A stretch of DNA of 13,755 nucleotides from a bacterium. Its GTDB lineage: Bacteria; UBA9089; CG2-30-40-21; SBAY01. A model generated the notes under the pieces. It was not told the DNA's origin, made no database searches, and saw only the letters and a list, made by a program, of their open reading frames with translations. Within the stretch, counting starts at the first letter, position 1; each line of letters opens with the position of its first letter. Positions 1 through 7,045 of this stretch are shown in pieces. Both the position numbers and the translations under genes were made by a program. The stretch is taken from the NCBI GenBank assembly GCA_040757115.1, contig JBFLYA010000101.1, positions 1 through 13,755 on the forward strand, read 5' to 3'.

Positions 1-38
1 AATCCCTTTGCCTCTAATTTTCCTTCATAAACCTTCAT
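1..38 (-). CDS. ribH: Lumazine synthase, N-terminal fragment (partial)
   Basis: Only the first 12 codons are inside the window, reading MKVYEGKLEAKG on the minus strand from an ATG at 38-36. A very good Shine-Dalgarno AAGGAGG (complement of 48-54) lies 9 bases upstream, so this is a real translation start. The peptide matches the usual opening of 6,7-dimethyl-8-ribityllumazine synthase (M-K-x-Y/I-E-G-K-L-x-A-x-G), the RibH enzyme that makes the last intermediate before riboflavin. Identification rests on 12 residues and is therefore tentative; the existence of a gene start is much surer. A promoter at 324-351 and repeat B1 lie upstream, so B1 would be in its mRNA leader. Confidence 0.6.
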   Translation of the reverse strand, partial: MKVYEGKLEAKG

Positions 39-68
39 TTTCTCCAACCTCCTTAAGTTTGGTAATTG

Positions 69-269
69 GTAATGGGTCAGTGAAATAGGGGATTCTCCTG
101 AAAGTAGGAAGTAGGAGAGTAGGAAAGGGGGAGACATTGCCCCCAGAAGAGGAATACCGTGCACATCCTTTATCCCTTTCCTACTTACCTACTACCTACT
201 TGCCTACTATTTTCATTGCTCTGTCCTCCGCAGGTTAATGTTCATTCCTCCAAATAACTGACGTATTAC
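69..269. mobile_element. MITE-like element B1
   Basis: A 201-bp element with terminal inverted repeats. The left end reads GTAATGGGTCAGTGAAAT and the complement of the right end reads GTAATACGTCAGTTATTT. It is flanked by an identical 8-bp GGTAATTG at 61-68 and 270-277, consistent with a target duplication. Caution: the flank is a GGTAATT heptamer array, so the match could partly be that array. The interior has purine-rich (GTAGGAAGTAGG-like) and pyrimidine-rich (CCTACTTACCTAC-like) halves that can pair into a long imperfect hairpin. A second copy in the opposite orientation is at 11321-11527. No coding capacity is visible. It lies between the ribH promoter and ribosome binding site. Confidence 0.85.
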
Positions 270-297
270 GGTAATTGGTAATTGGTAACTGGTGAAT
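270..297. repeat. Short tandem heptamer array
   Basis: Four consecutive imperfect 7-bp units (ggtaatt, ggtaatt, ggtaact, ggtgaat) directly abut element B1, and another GGTAATT unit lies on its other side at 61-67. Either B1 inserted into the array or the array grew from its target duplication. Confidence 0.6.
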
Positions 298-323
298 GAT
301 AAGTTTTCTACTGCCTATTTTTA

Positions 324-351
324 AGTATACCATACTTCTTCAAAAAGTCAA
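324..351 (-). promoter_or_regulatory. Predicted sigma70-type promoter toward ribH
   Basis: On the minus strand TTGACT (complement of 346-351), a 16-bp spacer, then TATACT (complement of 324-329). Transcription would start near 317 and run through element B1 to the ribH start at 38, giving a leader of about 280 nt. Confidence 0.6.
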
Positions 352-410
352 GAAGAAAGTGAGCAAAAACTCATACTTTTTATATCGGCTGTTTCCTTAT
401 ATTACTTTCA

Positions 411-439
411 GTTCATCCCCCAAATAACTAACCTATTAC
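411..439. repeat. Solitary family B end
   Basis: The segment ends CCAAATAACTAACCTATTAC and resembles the right ends of B1 (CAAATAACTGACGTATTAC) and, in complement orientation, B2. It includes the preceding GTTCATCCCC part. I found no matching left end, so this is a relic or truncated B copy. Confidence 0.55.
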
Positions 440-456
440 ATAATTAGAAATTTTTC

Positions 457-485
457 TTGACAAATAAGTAAATTTTGAGTATTAT
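457..485 (+). promoter_or_regulatory. Predicted sigma70-type promoter of the response regulator
   Basis: A textbook match: TTGACA at 457-462, a 17-bp spacer, TATTAT at 480-485. The start point would be near 492, and element C1 begins at about 494. The response regulator is the next plus-strand gene, so its mRNA would carry C1 as leader. Confidence 0.7.
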
Positions 486-493
486 TTATTAAG

Positions 494-655
494 GGAACTA
501 TTCAGCCACTGATTAACACGGATTAGCACGGATAAATACAGAGGTCAGAGGACAACAGGAGGAAAAACCTTCAGCCTAATTACGGACACGGAAAACGGAT
601 ACGATTCACGAATTTTCCGTGTTTCATCCGTGTTCATCTGTGGCTGAACAGTTAC
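494..655. mobile_element. MITE-like element C1
   Basis: An element of about 162 bp with long imperfect terminal inverted repeats. The left end reads GGAACTATTCAGCCACTGAT and the complement of the right end reads GTAACTGTTCAGCCACAGAT; both continue into ACACGGAT-type sequence and the pairing runs about 35 bases. The outermost bases share GTAAC-GTTCAG with family A. I see no target duplication, and the left terminal base differs from GTAA, so this copy may be old. There is no coding capacity. It occupies the leader between the promoter at 457-485 and the response regulator. Confidence 0.7.
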
Positions 656-661
656 AGATAA

Positions 662-715
662 TTTTACATTTTGATATGTAATTTTTATATTTGCTTTTTG
701 CATTTTGCTCTTTGG
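662..715. repeat. Low-complexity repeat E2
   Basis: A T-rich tract containing TTTTACATTTTGATAT (662-677) followed by TTTGC/CATTTTG repeats. The same 16-mer occurs at 12245-12260 within a similar tract. It is probably a degenerate dispersed repeat; function is unknown. Confidence 0.4.
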
Positions 716-790
716 AGAAAATTGATAAAAATAGAGGTTTTTGGTTTTGCAGAACTCTAACAATTACCAAAGAAAGGAGGGTAATGAATT

Positions 791-1168
791 ATGATGGCAA
801 AAAAAAGAATTTTAGTAATTGATGATGACCCTGTTATTCTTCGAGTTATCAACTTGAAATTAAGCCGGGGCGGTTTTGAGGTCAGGACGGCAAATAATGG
901 AACAGAAGGACTACAGAAGGCATTTGAGGAAACACCAGATTTAGTTATTACGGATATTATGATGCCTAAGATAAATGGTTTGGTCGTATATCAGGAATTA
1001 AAGAAAAATCCAAAAACAGAAAAAGTGCCAGTAATCTTTCTAACCGCATTAGGTGAAGAAAACGAGGAATTAAAAGAACTTGGTCCATTCACTGTAATTA
1101 CTAAACCCTTTAGCCCAAAACAAATGTTAAATACCGTTAATTCAATGTTGAGTTTACCTTTGCTTTAA
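791..1168 (+). CDS. Single-domain CheY-like response regulator
   Basis: A 125-residue receiver domain with no output domain. The acidic pocket is D11-D12-D13, the phospho-acceptor Asp is D55 in LVITDIMMP, the switch Thr is T85 (VIFLT) and the conserved Lys is K105 (TKPFSP). It should accept phosphate from an unlinked histidine kinase and act by protein-protein contact, or pass phosphate on in a relay; no kinase is in the window. The start at 791 has GGAGG at 776-780, 10 bases upstream; an earlier ATG at 784 is out of frame and soon stops. The alpha4-beta5 region (GEENEELKELG) is slightly shorter than usual. The 3' end overlaps the convergent pseudouridine synthase by 15 bases. A promoter at 457-485 with element C1 in the leader probably drives it. 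Confidence 0.93.
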   Translation: MMAKKRILVIDDDPVILRVINLKLSRGGFEVRTANNGTEGLQKAFEETPDLVITDIMMPKINGLVVYQELKKNPKTEKVPVIFLTALGEENEELKELGPFTVITKPFSPKQMLNTVNSMLSLPLL

Positions 1169-2062
1169 TTCCTTGATAAATTCACTTATGTCTTCTGGAA
1201 GGCGAGAGGAGAACTCTAAATATATATTGGTAATTGGGTGGTAAAATCCAAGTAGAAAAGAATGGAGTGCTTGCCTTTTGAGTGAGACTTCTCTTCTCTT
1301 GCCATATCTTTTATCCCCGACAACCTGATATCCAAGGTAACTCAAGTGAACTCGAATTTGATGTGTTCTACCTGTGCCTAATTTCACCTCTAAAAGTGTA
1401 TAACCTGCAGAAAATCGCTCTTTTACCTTAAAATAAGTAATGGCATTTTTGGCTAATCTCCCTTTTACCTTCATTCCCACACCACCATCCCATTCCCTTC
1501 CAATGGGAAGATTTATCTCGTCTTCATCCTGCTTTACAATTCCATACACAAGGGCGAAATAAGACCGATTAATCGTATGAGCGCTGAATTGTCGGGCTAA
1601 TGACCAATAGGCTTTATCACTTTTGGCAATAACTATTATTCCCGATGTGTCTTTATCCAGACGGTGAACTATCCCTGGCCGAAAAGGAGCACCAATTGAA
1701 GAAAGTCTACCTTTAGTATGAAATAGTAAGGTATTGATTAATGTGCCGGATTTTATTTTATGGGTAGGATGAACTATAATGCCGGCAGGTTTGTTGATGA
1801 CGATAATGTCATCATCCTCATATAAAATCTCTAAAGGAATATTTTCTGCCGGGATATTGAAATCTTCAGGTTGAGGTAAATTAATTATTATTTTGTCTCC
1901 TGGTTTTATTTTATAATGTGGTTTTACGCCGATTTTATCATTTAAAGTTACCTGGTTAGATTTAATCAAATCCTGGATTCTTACCCGGGATAAACCTGAT
2001 TTTTTAGTCAAATAAACATCTAATCTCTGATTCTCCTCATCTTTAATTACACTTAATTCCAT
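1154..2062 (-). CDS. RluD-family rRNA pseudouridine synthase
   Basis: A 302-residue protein with the RluA/RluC/RluD layout. An N-terminal S4 RNA-binding domain (about residues 13-60, LDVYLTKKSGLSRVRIQDLI) precedes the catalytic domain. The catalytic motif HRLDKDTSG is at 133-141, with D136 the expected nucleophile. NKPAG is at 90-94 and GTGRTHQIRVH at 229-239, both family hallmarks. It should convert specific uridines in 23S rRNA to pseudouridine; the S4 domain and length favour RluD over RluA, but the target site cannot be read from sequence. The start at 2062 lacks a Shine-Dalgarno, and a strong promoter whose -10 box ends 7 bases before the ATG suggests a leaderless mRNA. It converges on the response regulator with a 15-base overlap. 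Confidence 0.93.
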   Translation of the reverse strand: MELSVIKDEENQRLDVYLTKKSGLSRVRIQDLIKSNQVTLNDKIGVKPHYKIKPGDKIIINLPQPEDFNIPAENIPLEILYEDDDIIVINKPAGIIVHPTHKIKSGTLINTLLFHTKGRLSSIGAPFRPGIVHRLDKDTSGIIVIAKSDKAYWSLARQFSAHTINRSYFALVYGIVKQDEDEINLPIGREWDGGVGMKVKGRLAKNAITYFKVKERFSAGYTLLEVKLGTGRTHQIRVHLSYLGYQVVGDKRYGKRREVSLKRQALHSFLLGFYHPITNIYLEFSSRLPEDISEFIKELKQR

Positions 2063-2069
2063 AAGTTAC

Positions 2070-2098
2070 ATATTACATTGAGATGGACAATAAGTCAA
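2070..2098 (-). promoter_or_regulatory. Promoter for a probably leaderless pseudouridine synthase mRNA
   Basis: On the minus strand TTGACT (complement of 2093-2098), a 17-bp spacer, and TAATAT (complement of 2070-2075). Seven bases separate the -10 box from the ATG at 2062, so the start point would fall at or next to the first codon. No Shine-Dalgarno is present, which agrees with leaderless translation. Confidence 0.65.
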
Positions 2099-2110
2099 GA
2101 AAAAAACATC

Positions 2111-2140
2111 TTGACTTTTAATCATATTTTGTGTTACTAT
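2111..2140 (+). promoter_or_regulatory. Predicted promoter of the glycosyltransferase pair
   Basis: TTGACT at 2111-2116, an 18-bp spacer, TACTAT at 2135-2140. It diverges from the promoter at 2070-2098. The expected start near 2147 lies in the target duplication that precedes element A1, so the original leader was short (about 20 nt to the ATG once A1 and one duplication copy are removed). Confidence 0.6.
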
Positions 2141-2149
2141 TATAAAGTT

Positions 2150-2386
2150 GTAACCGTTCAGGCTATATATCAAAAGTGTAAGAAAGGGGATAAGGAGATA
2201 AGAGTGATATGGAGATAAGATAATAGAAATAGATTGAAATTTATAGAAATAGGTAGAAATTGATTGTGGAAAACAACAAATTTCCATAAATTTCTATTAG
2301 TTTCTATTAATTTCAATTTTTTTAATAATATCTCCCTATCTCCTTAATCTCCACATCTCCTTTTGTTACACCACCTGAACGCTTAC
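2150..2386 (+). mobile_element. MITE A1 (family A, 237 bp)
   Basis: Termini are GTAACCGTTCAGG and CCTGAACGCTTAC, inverted repeats with one mismatch in 13. It is flanked by perfect 8-bp ATAAAGTT duplications at 2142-2149 and 2387-2394. The two halves are complementary over most of their length (purine-rich GGAGATAAG and ATAGAAAT words on the left, their complements on the right), so the whole element can fold as one long imperfect hairpin. It has no gene. It differs from A2 only by two single-base homopolymer changes. It lies between the promoter at 2111-2140 and the TGAGGA ribosome binding site at 2394-2399 of the next gene. Termini and 8-bp duplication resemble the IS66 family. Confidence 0.93.
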
Positions 2387-2405
2387 ATAAAGTTGAGGAA
2401 AATAT

Positions 2406-4532
2406 ATGGCTAAAATAAAAAAGAAGGGAAAAGGTCTTCAAGAAAAACTCACCCATAAAAAAGGGGTATCATTAGCGATAAAATCTAAATATAATTACAT
2501 TCTTATCAGCATTATCACGGCAATAACGATTTTATATGTCACCTCTACCTTTTATTATACAGGTGGGCATTTTTTCCTGCCAACAGATGATTCATTTTTA
2601 TCCTTTCATTATGCCAAACAATTATCACAAGGACAGCCGTTTCAATATAACTCAGGCGAATCTCCGACCACCGGGGCAAGAAGTCTTTTGTGGACAATCC
2701 TTTTATCTCCGGGATTTTTCATTGGATTAGATGGTAATGGGATAATTGGTTATTCATTTTTACTGGGAATTTTATTTCTCTTTTTATCAAGTTGGTTAAT
2801 CTTCAGGATTGGCGAGATACTTTTTAACCAGATGCTGGGGATAATTGCCAGCCTCCTTTTTTTGCTTAACGGACCGATTAGCTGGGGATATTTAAGTGGG
2901 ACTGAAATTGGTCTTTTTAGCACCTTAATTTTAGCTACCCTTTATTTTTTAGGACAAGAACAAGACAATGGTTACAAAAAGATAATTTTCGGTTCGTTAT
3001 TGGCAATTGCACATCCAGAGGGAATTATACTTGCATTTTTGTTGACATTAGTCCTGGTATTGAACTTAATCTTCAAAGGAGAGCGACCAAAACTAAAGAC
3101 TCTATATCTTATTATTCCTGCTATTGTTGGACTTAGTTGTATATGCTTAAACCTAATTCTAACAGGTAATGTTTATTCTACCTTTTTACAGGCGAAATCT
3201 CAATTATTTTCCCCAAATATGCCATTACCGGAAGTTTTAGCAAAATCAATTAAATTTTATGCCTATCTTCTAAAGGAGATATTTGGAGGTTTTAATGGGG
3301 CATATACTGAGATGATAGATGCAAATGTTGGACAGACGGCAACATATTTTGCACCCTTTGCCTTCTTATTCTTTTTATTAGGTTTGTTACCTTTAGCGGT
3401 TAAAGAGATTTATTCCCAAAAATTAGGTTTTAATTTCCTGACTATGAGTTGGTTCTTTCTGGGAATTGGGCTTACCGCAATTACATTTCCAACAGATTAC
3501 TCCTGGAATATAACCATTATTCCCTATTATCCATTATTTCTTATCGGGGTGGTCATAGGAATTTATCAGGTGAGTCAGATGATAAGCGCGCAGGTGACTA
3601 CATTGCCTTTAAAGGACATCTTTTACAGCATTTCTTCTTTTTTCCTTCTTTTTTCTTTATTTAGCACCTCTTTTTTTGTCGTGGTTTATGGCAAGAGTTG
3701 TAAGGATAATTATCATCAGAAGATTGGATTAGTCAAATGGGTAAAAGAAAATCTTCCGGCTAATATAACCGTGGCGATGAGTGGGATAAATACATTAAGG
3801 TATTATGAAAATAGAAACTTTATAGATTTAACTGGCGTTGGCACGAAAGGATTGGCTAAACCATATCAAAATGGTGTAGGAAGTGTATTTGAGTGGCTTG
3901 AAGATAAAAAAACATATCCGGATTGTTTTATCCTTGATAAATTAGATTTTACTCGTTCTGGTTTACTTCAGAATCAGTTATATTCGGCAAAGGTCGTGGG
4001 GGTGCGGGCAATTGAGCCCATAAATGTTTATCAGGCAAATTGGAATTTAGCCAATAGTGGAGAGCAACCAGTTACCTCATTTGATGGCTATAAATTGGTT
4101 GATAAAATTGATGTTGCTAATTTAACCGATGAAGGAAAACACAATTATAGATTTTGGGGTGCAGAACCGGGGTTAAATGCTCCGACCTATGTTTATGAAC
4201 TTTCGTGTTTAAACAGTGAGCGAAAGGTTATTGATGGAGGTCGCATCCTCTCTGGCGGGGAAAGTATGGTTGTCAAAACTCAACCGGGCCGTGAGATGAA
4301 AATAATGATGCGCACTACTGGGGCTTTAAAACTAAATGTGATAATAAATGAAAAATATCGCAAAACATGGGTTGATGAAAGAAATTATGGAAATCTCTGG
4401 GTAGAATCGATACTCACTATTCCTGGAAAATGGATTACCTCGGACAAGACAAAGATACATATTGAGATAAAGAATTTACAACAAGATACTTACTCAGTTA
4501 CCCACTATTGGTTCTTTCAAGTGGAGGATTAA
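2406..4532 (+). CDS. GT-C-like membrane glycosyltransferase, first of a tandem pair
   Basis: A 708-residue integral membrane protein. A basic N-tail (1-28) precedes the first membrane helix (30-52). The outer loop after it carries the acidic pair D61-D62 in LPTDDSFLSFHYAKQL, then GQPFQYNSGE and TTGARSLLW (about 76-96). This is the pattern of GT-C enzymes that use polyprenyl-phosphate sugars, the acidic pair being the likely catalytic or metal site. Further hydrophobic helices run to about residue 430. A soluble part follows, with WVKENLPANITVAMSGINTLRYY and a beta-rich end from about 610. It probably transfers sugar to a surface glycan or protein; substrate is unknown. TGAGGA lies 6 bases before the ATG. 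The next gene starts 8 bases on and is a paralog. Confidence 0.85.
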   Translation: MAKIKKKGKGLQEKLTHKKGVSLAIKSKYNYILISIITAITILYVTSTFYYTGGHFFLPTDDSFLSFHYAKQLSQGQPFQYNSGESPTTGARSLLWTILLSPGFFIGLDGNGIIGYSFLLGILFLFLSSWLIFRIGEILFNQMLGIIASLLFLLNGPISWGYLSGTEIGLFSTLILATLYFLGQEQDNGYKKIIFGSLLAIAHPEGIILAFLLTLVLVLNLIFKGERPKLKTLYLIIPAIVGLSCICLNLILTGNVYSTFLQAKSQLFSPNMPLPEVLAKSIKFYAYLLKEIFGGFNGAYTEMIDANVGQTATYFAPFAFLFFLLGLLPLAVKEIYSQKLGFNFLTMSWFFLGIGLTAITFPTDYSWNITIIPYYPLFLIGVVIGIYQVSQMISAQVTTLPLKDIFYSISSFFLLFSLFSTSFFVVVYGKSCKDNYHQKIGLVKWVKENLPANITVAMSGINTLRYYENRNFIDLTGVGTKGLAKPYQNGVGSVFEWLEDKKTYPDCFILDKLDFTRSGLLQNQLYSAKVVGVRAIEPINVYQANWNLANSGEQPVTSFDGYKLVDKIDVANLTDEGKHNYRFWGAEPGLNAPTYVYELSCLNSERKVIDGGRILSGGESMVVKTQPGREMKIMMRTTGALKLNVIINEKYRKTWVDERNYGNLWVESILTIPGKWITSDKTKIHIEIKNLQQDTYSVTHYWFFQVED

Positions 4533-4539
4533 ATTTTAA

Positions 4540-6630
4540 GTGTTCAAAGATAAAGAAATTATAGGGATTTTAATTATTACACTTATCATTGCATTTTTTT
4601 ATTTAGGCACTATGTTTTATTACACGATGGGGCAATTATCTGCCCCACTGGATGATACCTTCATCTTCCTTCAATATACCTGGCAATTAATTCATGGACA
4701 TCCACTGCAATATAACACTGGTGACCCACCTACTACTGGGGCAACCAGTATGATTTATCCTTTATTTTTAATCCCGGGATTTTTAATCGGGCTTGATAAG
4801 ACAAACATACTTTATTATACCTTTAGTCTGGGTGTTGTTTTTTTGACTATCTCTGGTTGGTTGGTGTTCAAGATTGGAAGGCGGTTAATTAATGATAAGA
4901 TTGGGGTTTTGATGTGTTTGCTATTCCTTTTTAATGGACCTATTTTATGGGTTTATTTAAGTGGTATGGATGCTGGATTATTTAGTCTGTCGATTCTATC
5001 AACAATGTATTCCTTGCTTTTAGAATTAGAGGACAAAGAACAGCGATATACTCGAACTATTTGGGCAGGCTCATTGATGACCTTAACCCGACCTGAAGGT
5101 TTTATCCTTTCAGTGATTATCTTTAGTTATATCTTTTGGTCAAAGGGGATAAAGAGTTATTATTTTCTCATTCCCATTGCTCTGGGGATGGCACAGATAG
5201 GAGTAAATTATTTATTTAACGGCACATTAAGTGCTAATACGATGACAGCAAAGTCTGTCTTAACGAAACCAAATGTGAATTTATTAGATATGATGGCGAC
5301 TTCAGGTAAGTACTGTGTGTATATTTTAAAGGACATTTTTAGTGGATTTAATGGTGAGTTTTCTGCGTTGATGGAGACTAATGAGGGAAGGCAGGTAAGT
5401 GTATATTTTGCGCCGTTTTCTTTAATCTTTTTCTTAATTGGCATCCTTTTTATAATCCTTAAAGAAAGGTCAAAATTTGGCATTGTTATTTCCAGTTGTT
5501 TTTTTATTGGGATATTGGCGGTTGCGACCGCACTTCCTTTTAAATGGCACTGGCACCGCTATCTTATTCCCTACTATCCAATTTTTCTCATATTTACACT
5601 TTTAGGGATTTATTATTTTAGTGAGTTAATGGGGAAGACAATTTCTTCACTTAACCCCAAATATGTATTTTATGGATTGGTATCTTTTTGCTTATGCTTT
5701 GGGTTTTTAAGCACGGTGTATTTTGGGGTAGCGTATGGAAAAAATTGTAAGGATATTTATTTTCAGCAAATAACACTCGGTAAATGGATAGATAAGAGTC
5801 TTCCTCGTGAGGCAATAATTGCCGTAAATGACCTTGGTGCATTAAAATATTTTGGAAACAGATATGTTATTGACCTGCTTGGATTAGGGACCAAAGGAGT
5901 AGCCAGGATATGGGTAAATGGGGCTGGAAGTGTTTATGAATATCTTGAGAATTTAGAGCCAAAATATTATCCTCAATATTTTATCATTTATCCTAATTGG
6001 TTTGTCTTTGATAGGCTTGGGATGTTGGAGGAAGAAATAGCTCAATTTAAACTACTTCAACCAACAATTGCTGGTAGTGGAGCCCCAATGGTAGTTTATA
6101 AGATTGATTGGGGGTTTGCACATTCCGGAGATAAAATTCAATCTCCGGATATTTTAACTCAGTTAGAGGGATATAAATTAGTTGATAGAGTTGATGTTGC
6201 GGATATTGAGAATGAATTAAAACACAGGTATAAGTTCTGGGAATCAGAACCAGGGATGTATTATGGGATGAATTATCAGGACCAGGTATTAAAACTTCCC
6301 TGTCTTGAGGCACCAGATAAAATTGTGATTGATGCCGGGAGAATGATTACGGCTGGGGAGAGTATGGTTGTTGAAACTGAGGTGGGCAAGGATTTGAAGA
6401 TAATTAAGAGAACCAATACCTTTACCCCGTTAGAGGTTTTTGTTAATGATAAATTAATTGGCTTATGGACACATCACAATGTCGAGGAGCAGTGGAGTGA
6501 GACGGTTTATGAAATTTCAGGCAGACATATAACCTCAAATAAAACTAAGATTCGGTTTGAGATTCATCGAGAATTGAGGCATCATTACACCTGTTTTTCG
6601 GCACATTATTGGTTTTATCAGAAAGCTTAA
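4540..6630 (+). CDS. GT-C-like membrane glycosyltransferase, second of a tandem pair
   Basis: A 696-residue paralog of the preceding protein, sharing the same order of motifs: first helix (about 7-29), acidic pair D38-D39 in APLDDTFIFLQYTWQL, GHPLQYNTGDPPTTGATS, multiple helices to about residue 395, a CKDIYFQ junction near 402, then WIDKSLPREAIIAVNDLGALKYFGNRYVIDLLGLGTKG and a beta-rich C-terminal domain beginning near ITAGESMVVETE. The start is GTG at 4540, with GGAGG at 4523-4527 inside the end of the previous gene, so translation is probably coupled. It lacks the 28-residue basic N-tail of its neighbour. The pair arose by tandem duplication and may act on successive steps or different acceptors of one glycan; this is inference. 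Confidence 0.85.
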   Translation: MFKDKEIIGILIITLIIAFFYLGTMFYYTMGQLSAPLDDTFIFLQYTWQLIHGHPLQYNTGDPPTTGATSMIYPLFLIPGFLIGLDKTNILYYTFSLGVVFLTISGWLVFKIGRRLINDKIGVLMCLLFLFNGPILWVYLSGMDAGLFSLSILSTMYSLLLELEDKEQRYTRTIWAGSLMTLTRPEGFILSVIIFSYIFWSKGIKSYYFLIPIALGMAQIGVNYLFNGTLSANTMTAKSVLTKPNVNLLDMMATSGKYCVYILKDIFSGFNGEFSALMETNEGRQVSVYFAPFSLIFFLIGILFIILKERSKFGIVISSCFFIGILAVATALPFKWHWHRYLIPYYPIFLIFTLLGIYYFSELMGKTISSLNPKYVFYGLVSFCLCFGFLSTVYFGVAYGKNCKDIYFQQITLGKWIDKSLPREAIIAVNDLGALKYFGNRYVIDLLGLGTKGVARIWVNGAGSVYEYLENLEPKYYPQYFIIYPNWFVFDRLGMLEEEIAQFKLLQPTIAGSGAPMVVYKIDWGFAHSGDKIQSPDILTQLEGYKLVDRVDVADIENELKHRYKFWESEPGMYYGMNYQDQVLKLPCLEAPDKIVIDAGRMITAGESMVVETEVGKDLKIIKRTNTFTPLEVFVNDKLIGLWTHHNVEEQWSETVYEISGRHITSNKTKIRFEIHRELRHHYTCFSAHYWFYQKA

Positions 6631-6631
6631 A

Positions 6632-6728
6632 CTACGAATTACACGAATTTATAGTTTCGTGATTTTGGACGCAGATTTTCGCAGATTAGCAGGATTATTT
6701 AAATTTGTATAATTCGTGAAATTAGTGG
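6632..6728. repeat. Inverted-repeat element D
   Basis: The ends CTACGAATTACACGAATT (6632-6649) and the complement of 6711-6728 (CCACTAATTTCACGAATT) match at 14 of 18 positions. It starts one base after the glycosyltransferase stop codon. The interior holds a GGACGCAGATTTTCGCAGAT segment (6667-6695) that also forms the arms of the hairpin at 13518-13587. A transcription-end role for the fold is possible but there is no T-run. Confidence 0.55.
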
Positions 6729-6742
6729 TATATTTTTGGGAA

Positions 6743-6758
6743 TGTTTCACATGAAACA
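6743..6758. promoter_or_regulatory. parS: parS-like ParB site upstream of parB
   Basis: TGTTTCACATGAAACA differs from the bacterial parS consensus TGTTTCACGTGAAACA at one central base. With flanks, the palindrome is AATGTTTCACATGAAACATT. It lies about 290 bases upstream of the parB start, separated from it by element A2, and could serve as a second nucleation site or in parB autoregulation. Confidence 0.75.
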
Positions 6759-6780
6759 TTAATCGAAAATCTAAAATTAT

Positions 6781-7017
6781 GTAACCGTTCAGGCTATATA
6801 TCAAAAGTGTAAGAAAAGGGGATAAGGAGATAAGAGTGATATGGAGATAAGATAATAGAAATAGATTGAAATTTATAGAAATAGGTAGAAATTGATTGTG
6901 GAAAACAACAAATTTCCATAAATTTCTATTAGTTTCTATTAATTTCAATTTTTTAATAATATCTCCCTATCTCCTTAATCTCCACATCTCCTTTTGTTAC
7001 ACCACCTGAACGCTTAC
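6781..7017 (+). mobile_element. MITE A2 (family A, 237 bp)
   Basis: Same orientation as A1 and almost identical to it: one extra A in the left arm and one T fewer in the right arm. Termini are GTAACCGTTCAGG and CCTGAACGCTTAC. It is flanked by perfect 8-bp AAAATTAT at 6773-6780 and 7018-7025. The distinct duplication shows an independent insertion. The right duplication lies 5 bases before the GAGGAGGG ribosome binding site of parB, so the hairpin separates parB translation signals from upstream promoter sequence and the parS-like site. Confidence 0.93.
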
Positions 7018-7045
7018 AAAATTATACTTTGAGGAGGGATTTAAA

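Noticed and set aside
270-297. CRISPR array
   Set aside because: The units are 7 bp, contiguous and without spacers; nowhere in the window are there evenly spaced repeats of 23-40 bp with unique spacers, and no cas gene.
494-655. 8-bp target duplication around C1
   Set aside because: I compared TTATTAAG before with AGATAATT after and found no match at several offsets, so no duplication is claimed.
545-763. Minus-strand open frame of 72 codons upstream of the response regulator
   Set aside because: It spans element C1 and the T-rich repeat E2 and has no protein-like motif.
2066-2287. Minus-strand open frame of 73 codons
   Set aside because: It lies mostly within MITE A1 and its flank; a similar frame (6649-6948) recurs over A2 because the repeat happens to be open. 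Composition is low complexity and no ribosome binding site fits.
2150-7017. A1 and A2 as ends of a composite transposon carrying the glycosyltransferases
   Set aside because: Each copy has its own different 8-bp duplication on both sides, showing two separate insertions, not one event with a shared outer duplication.
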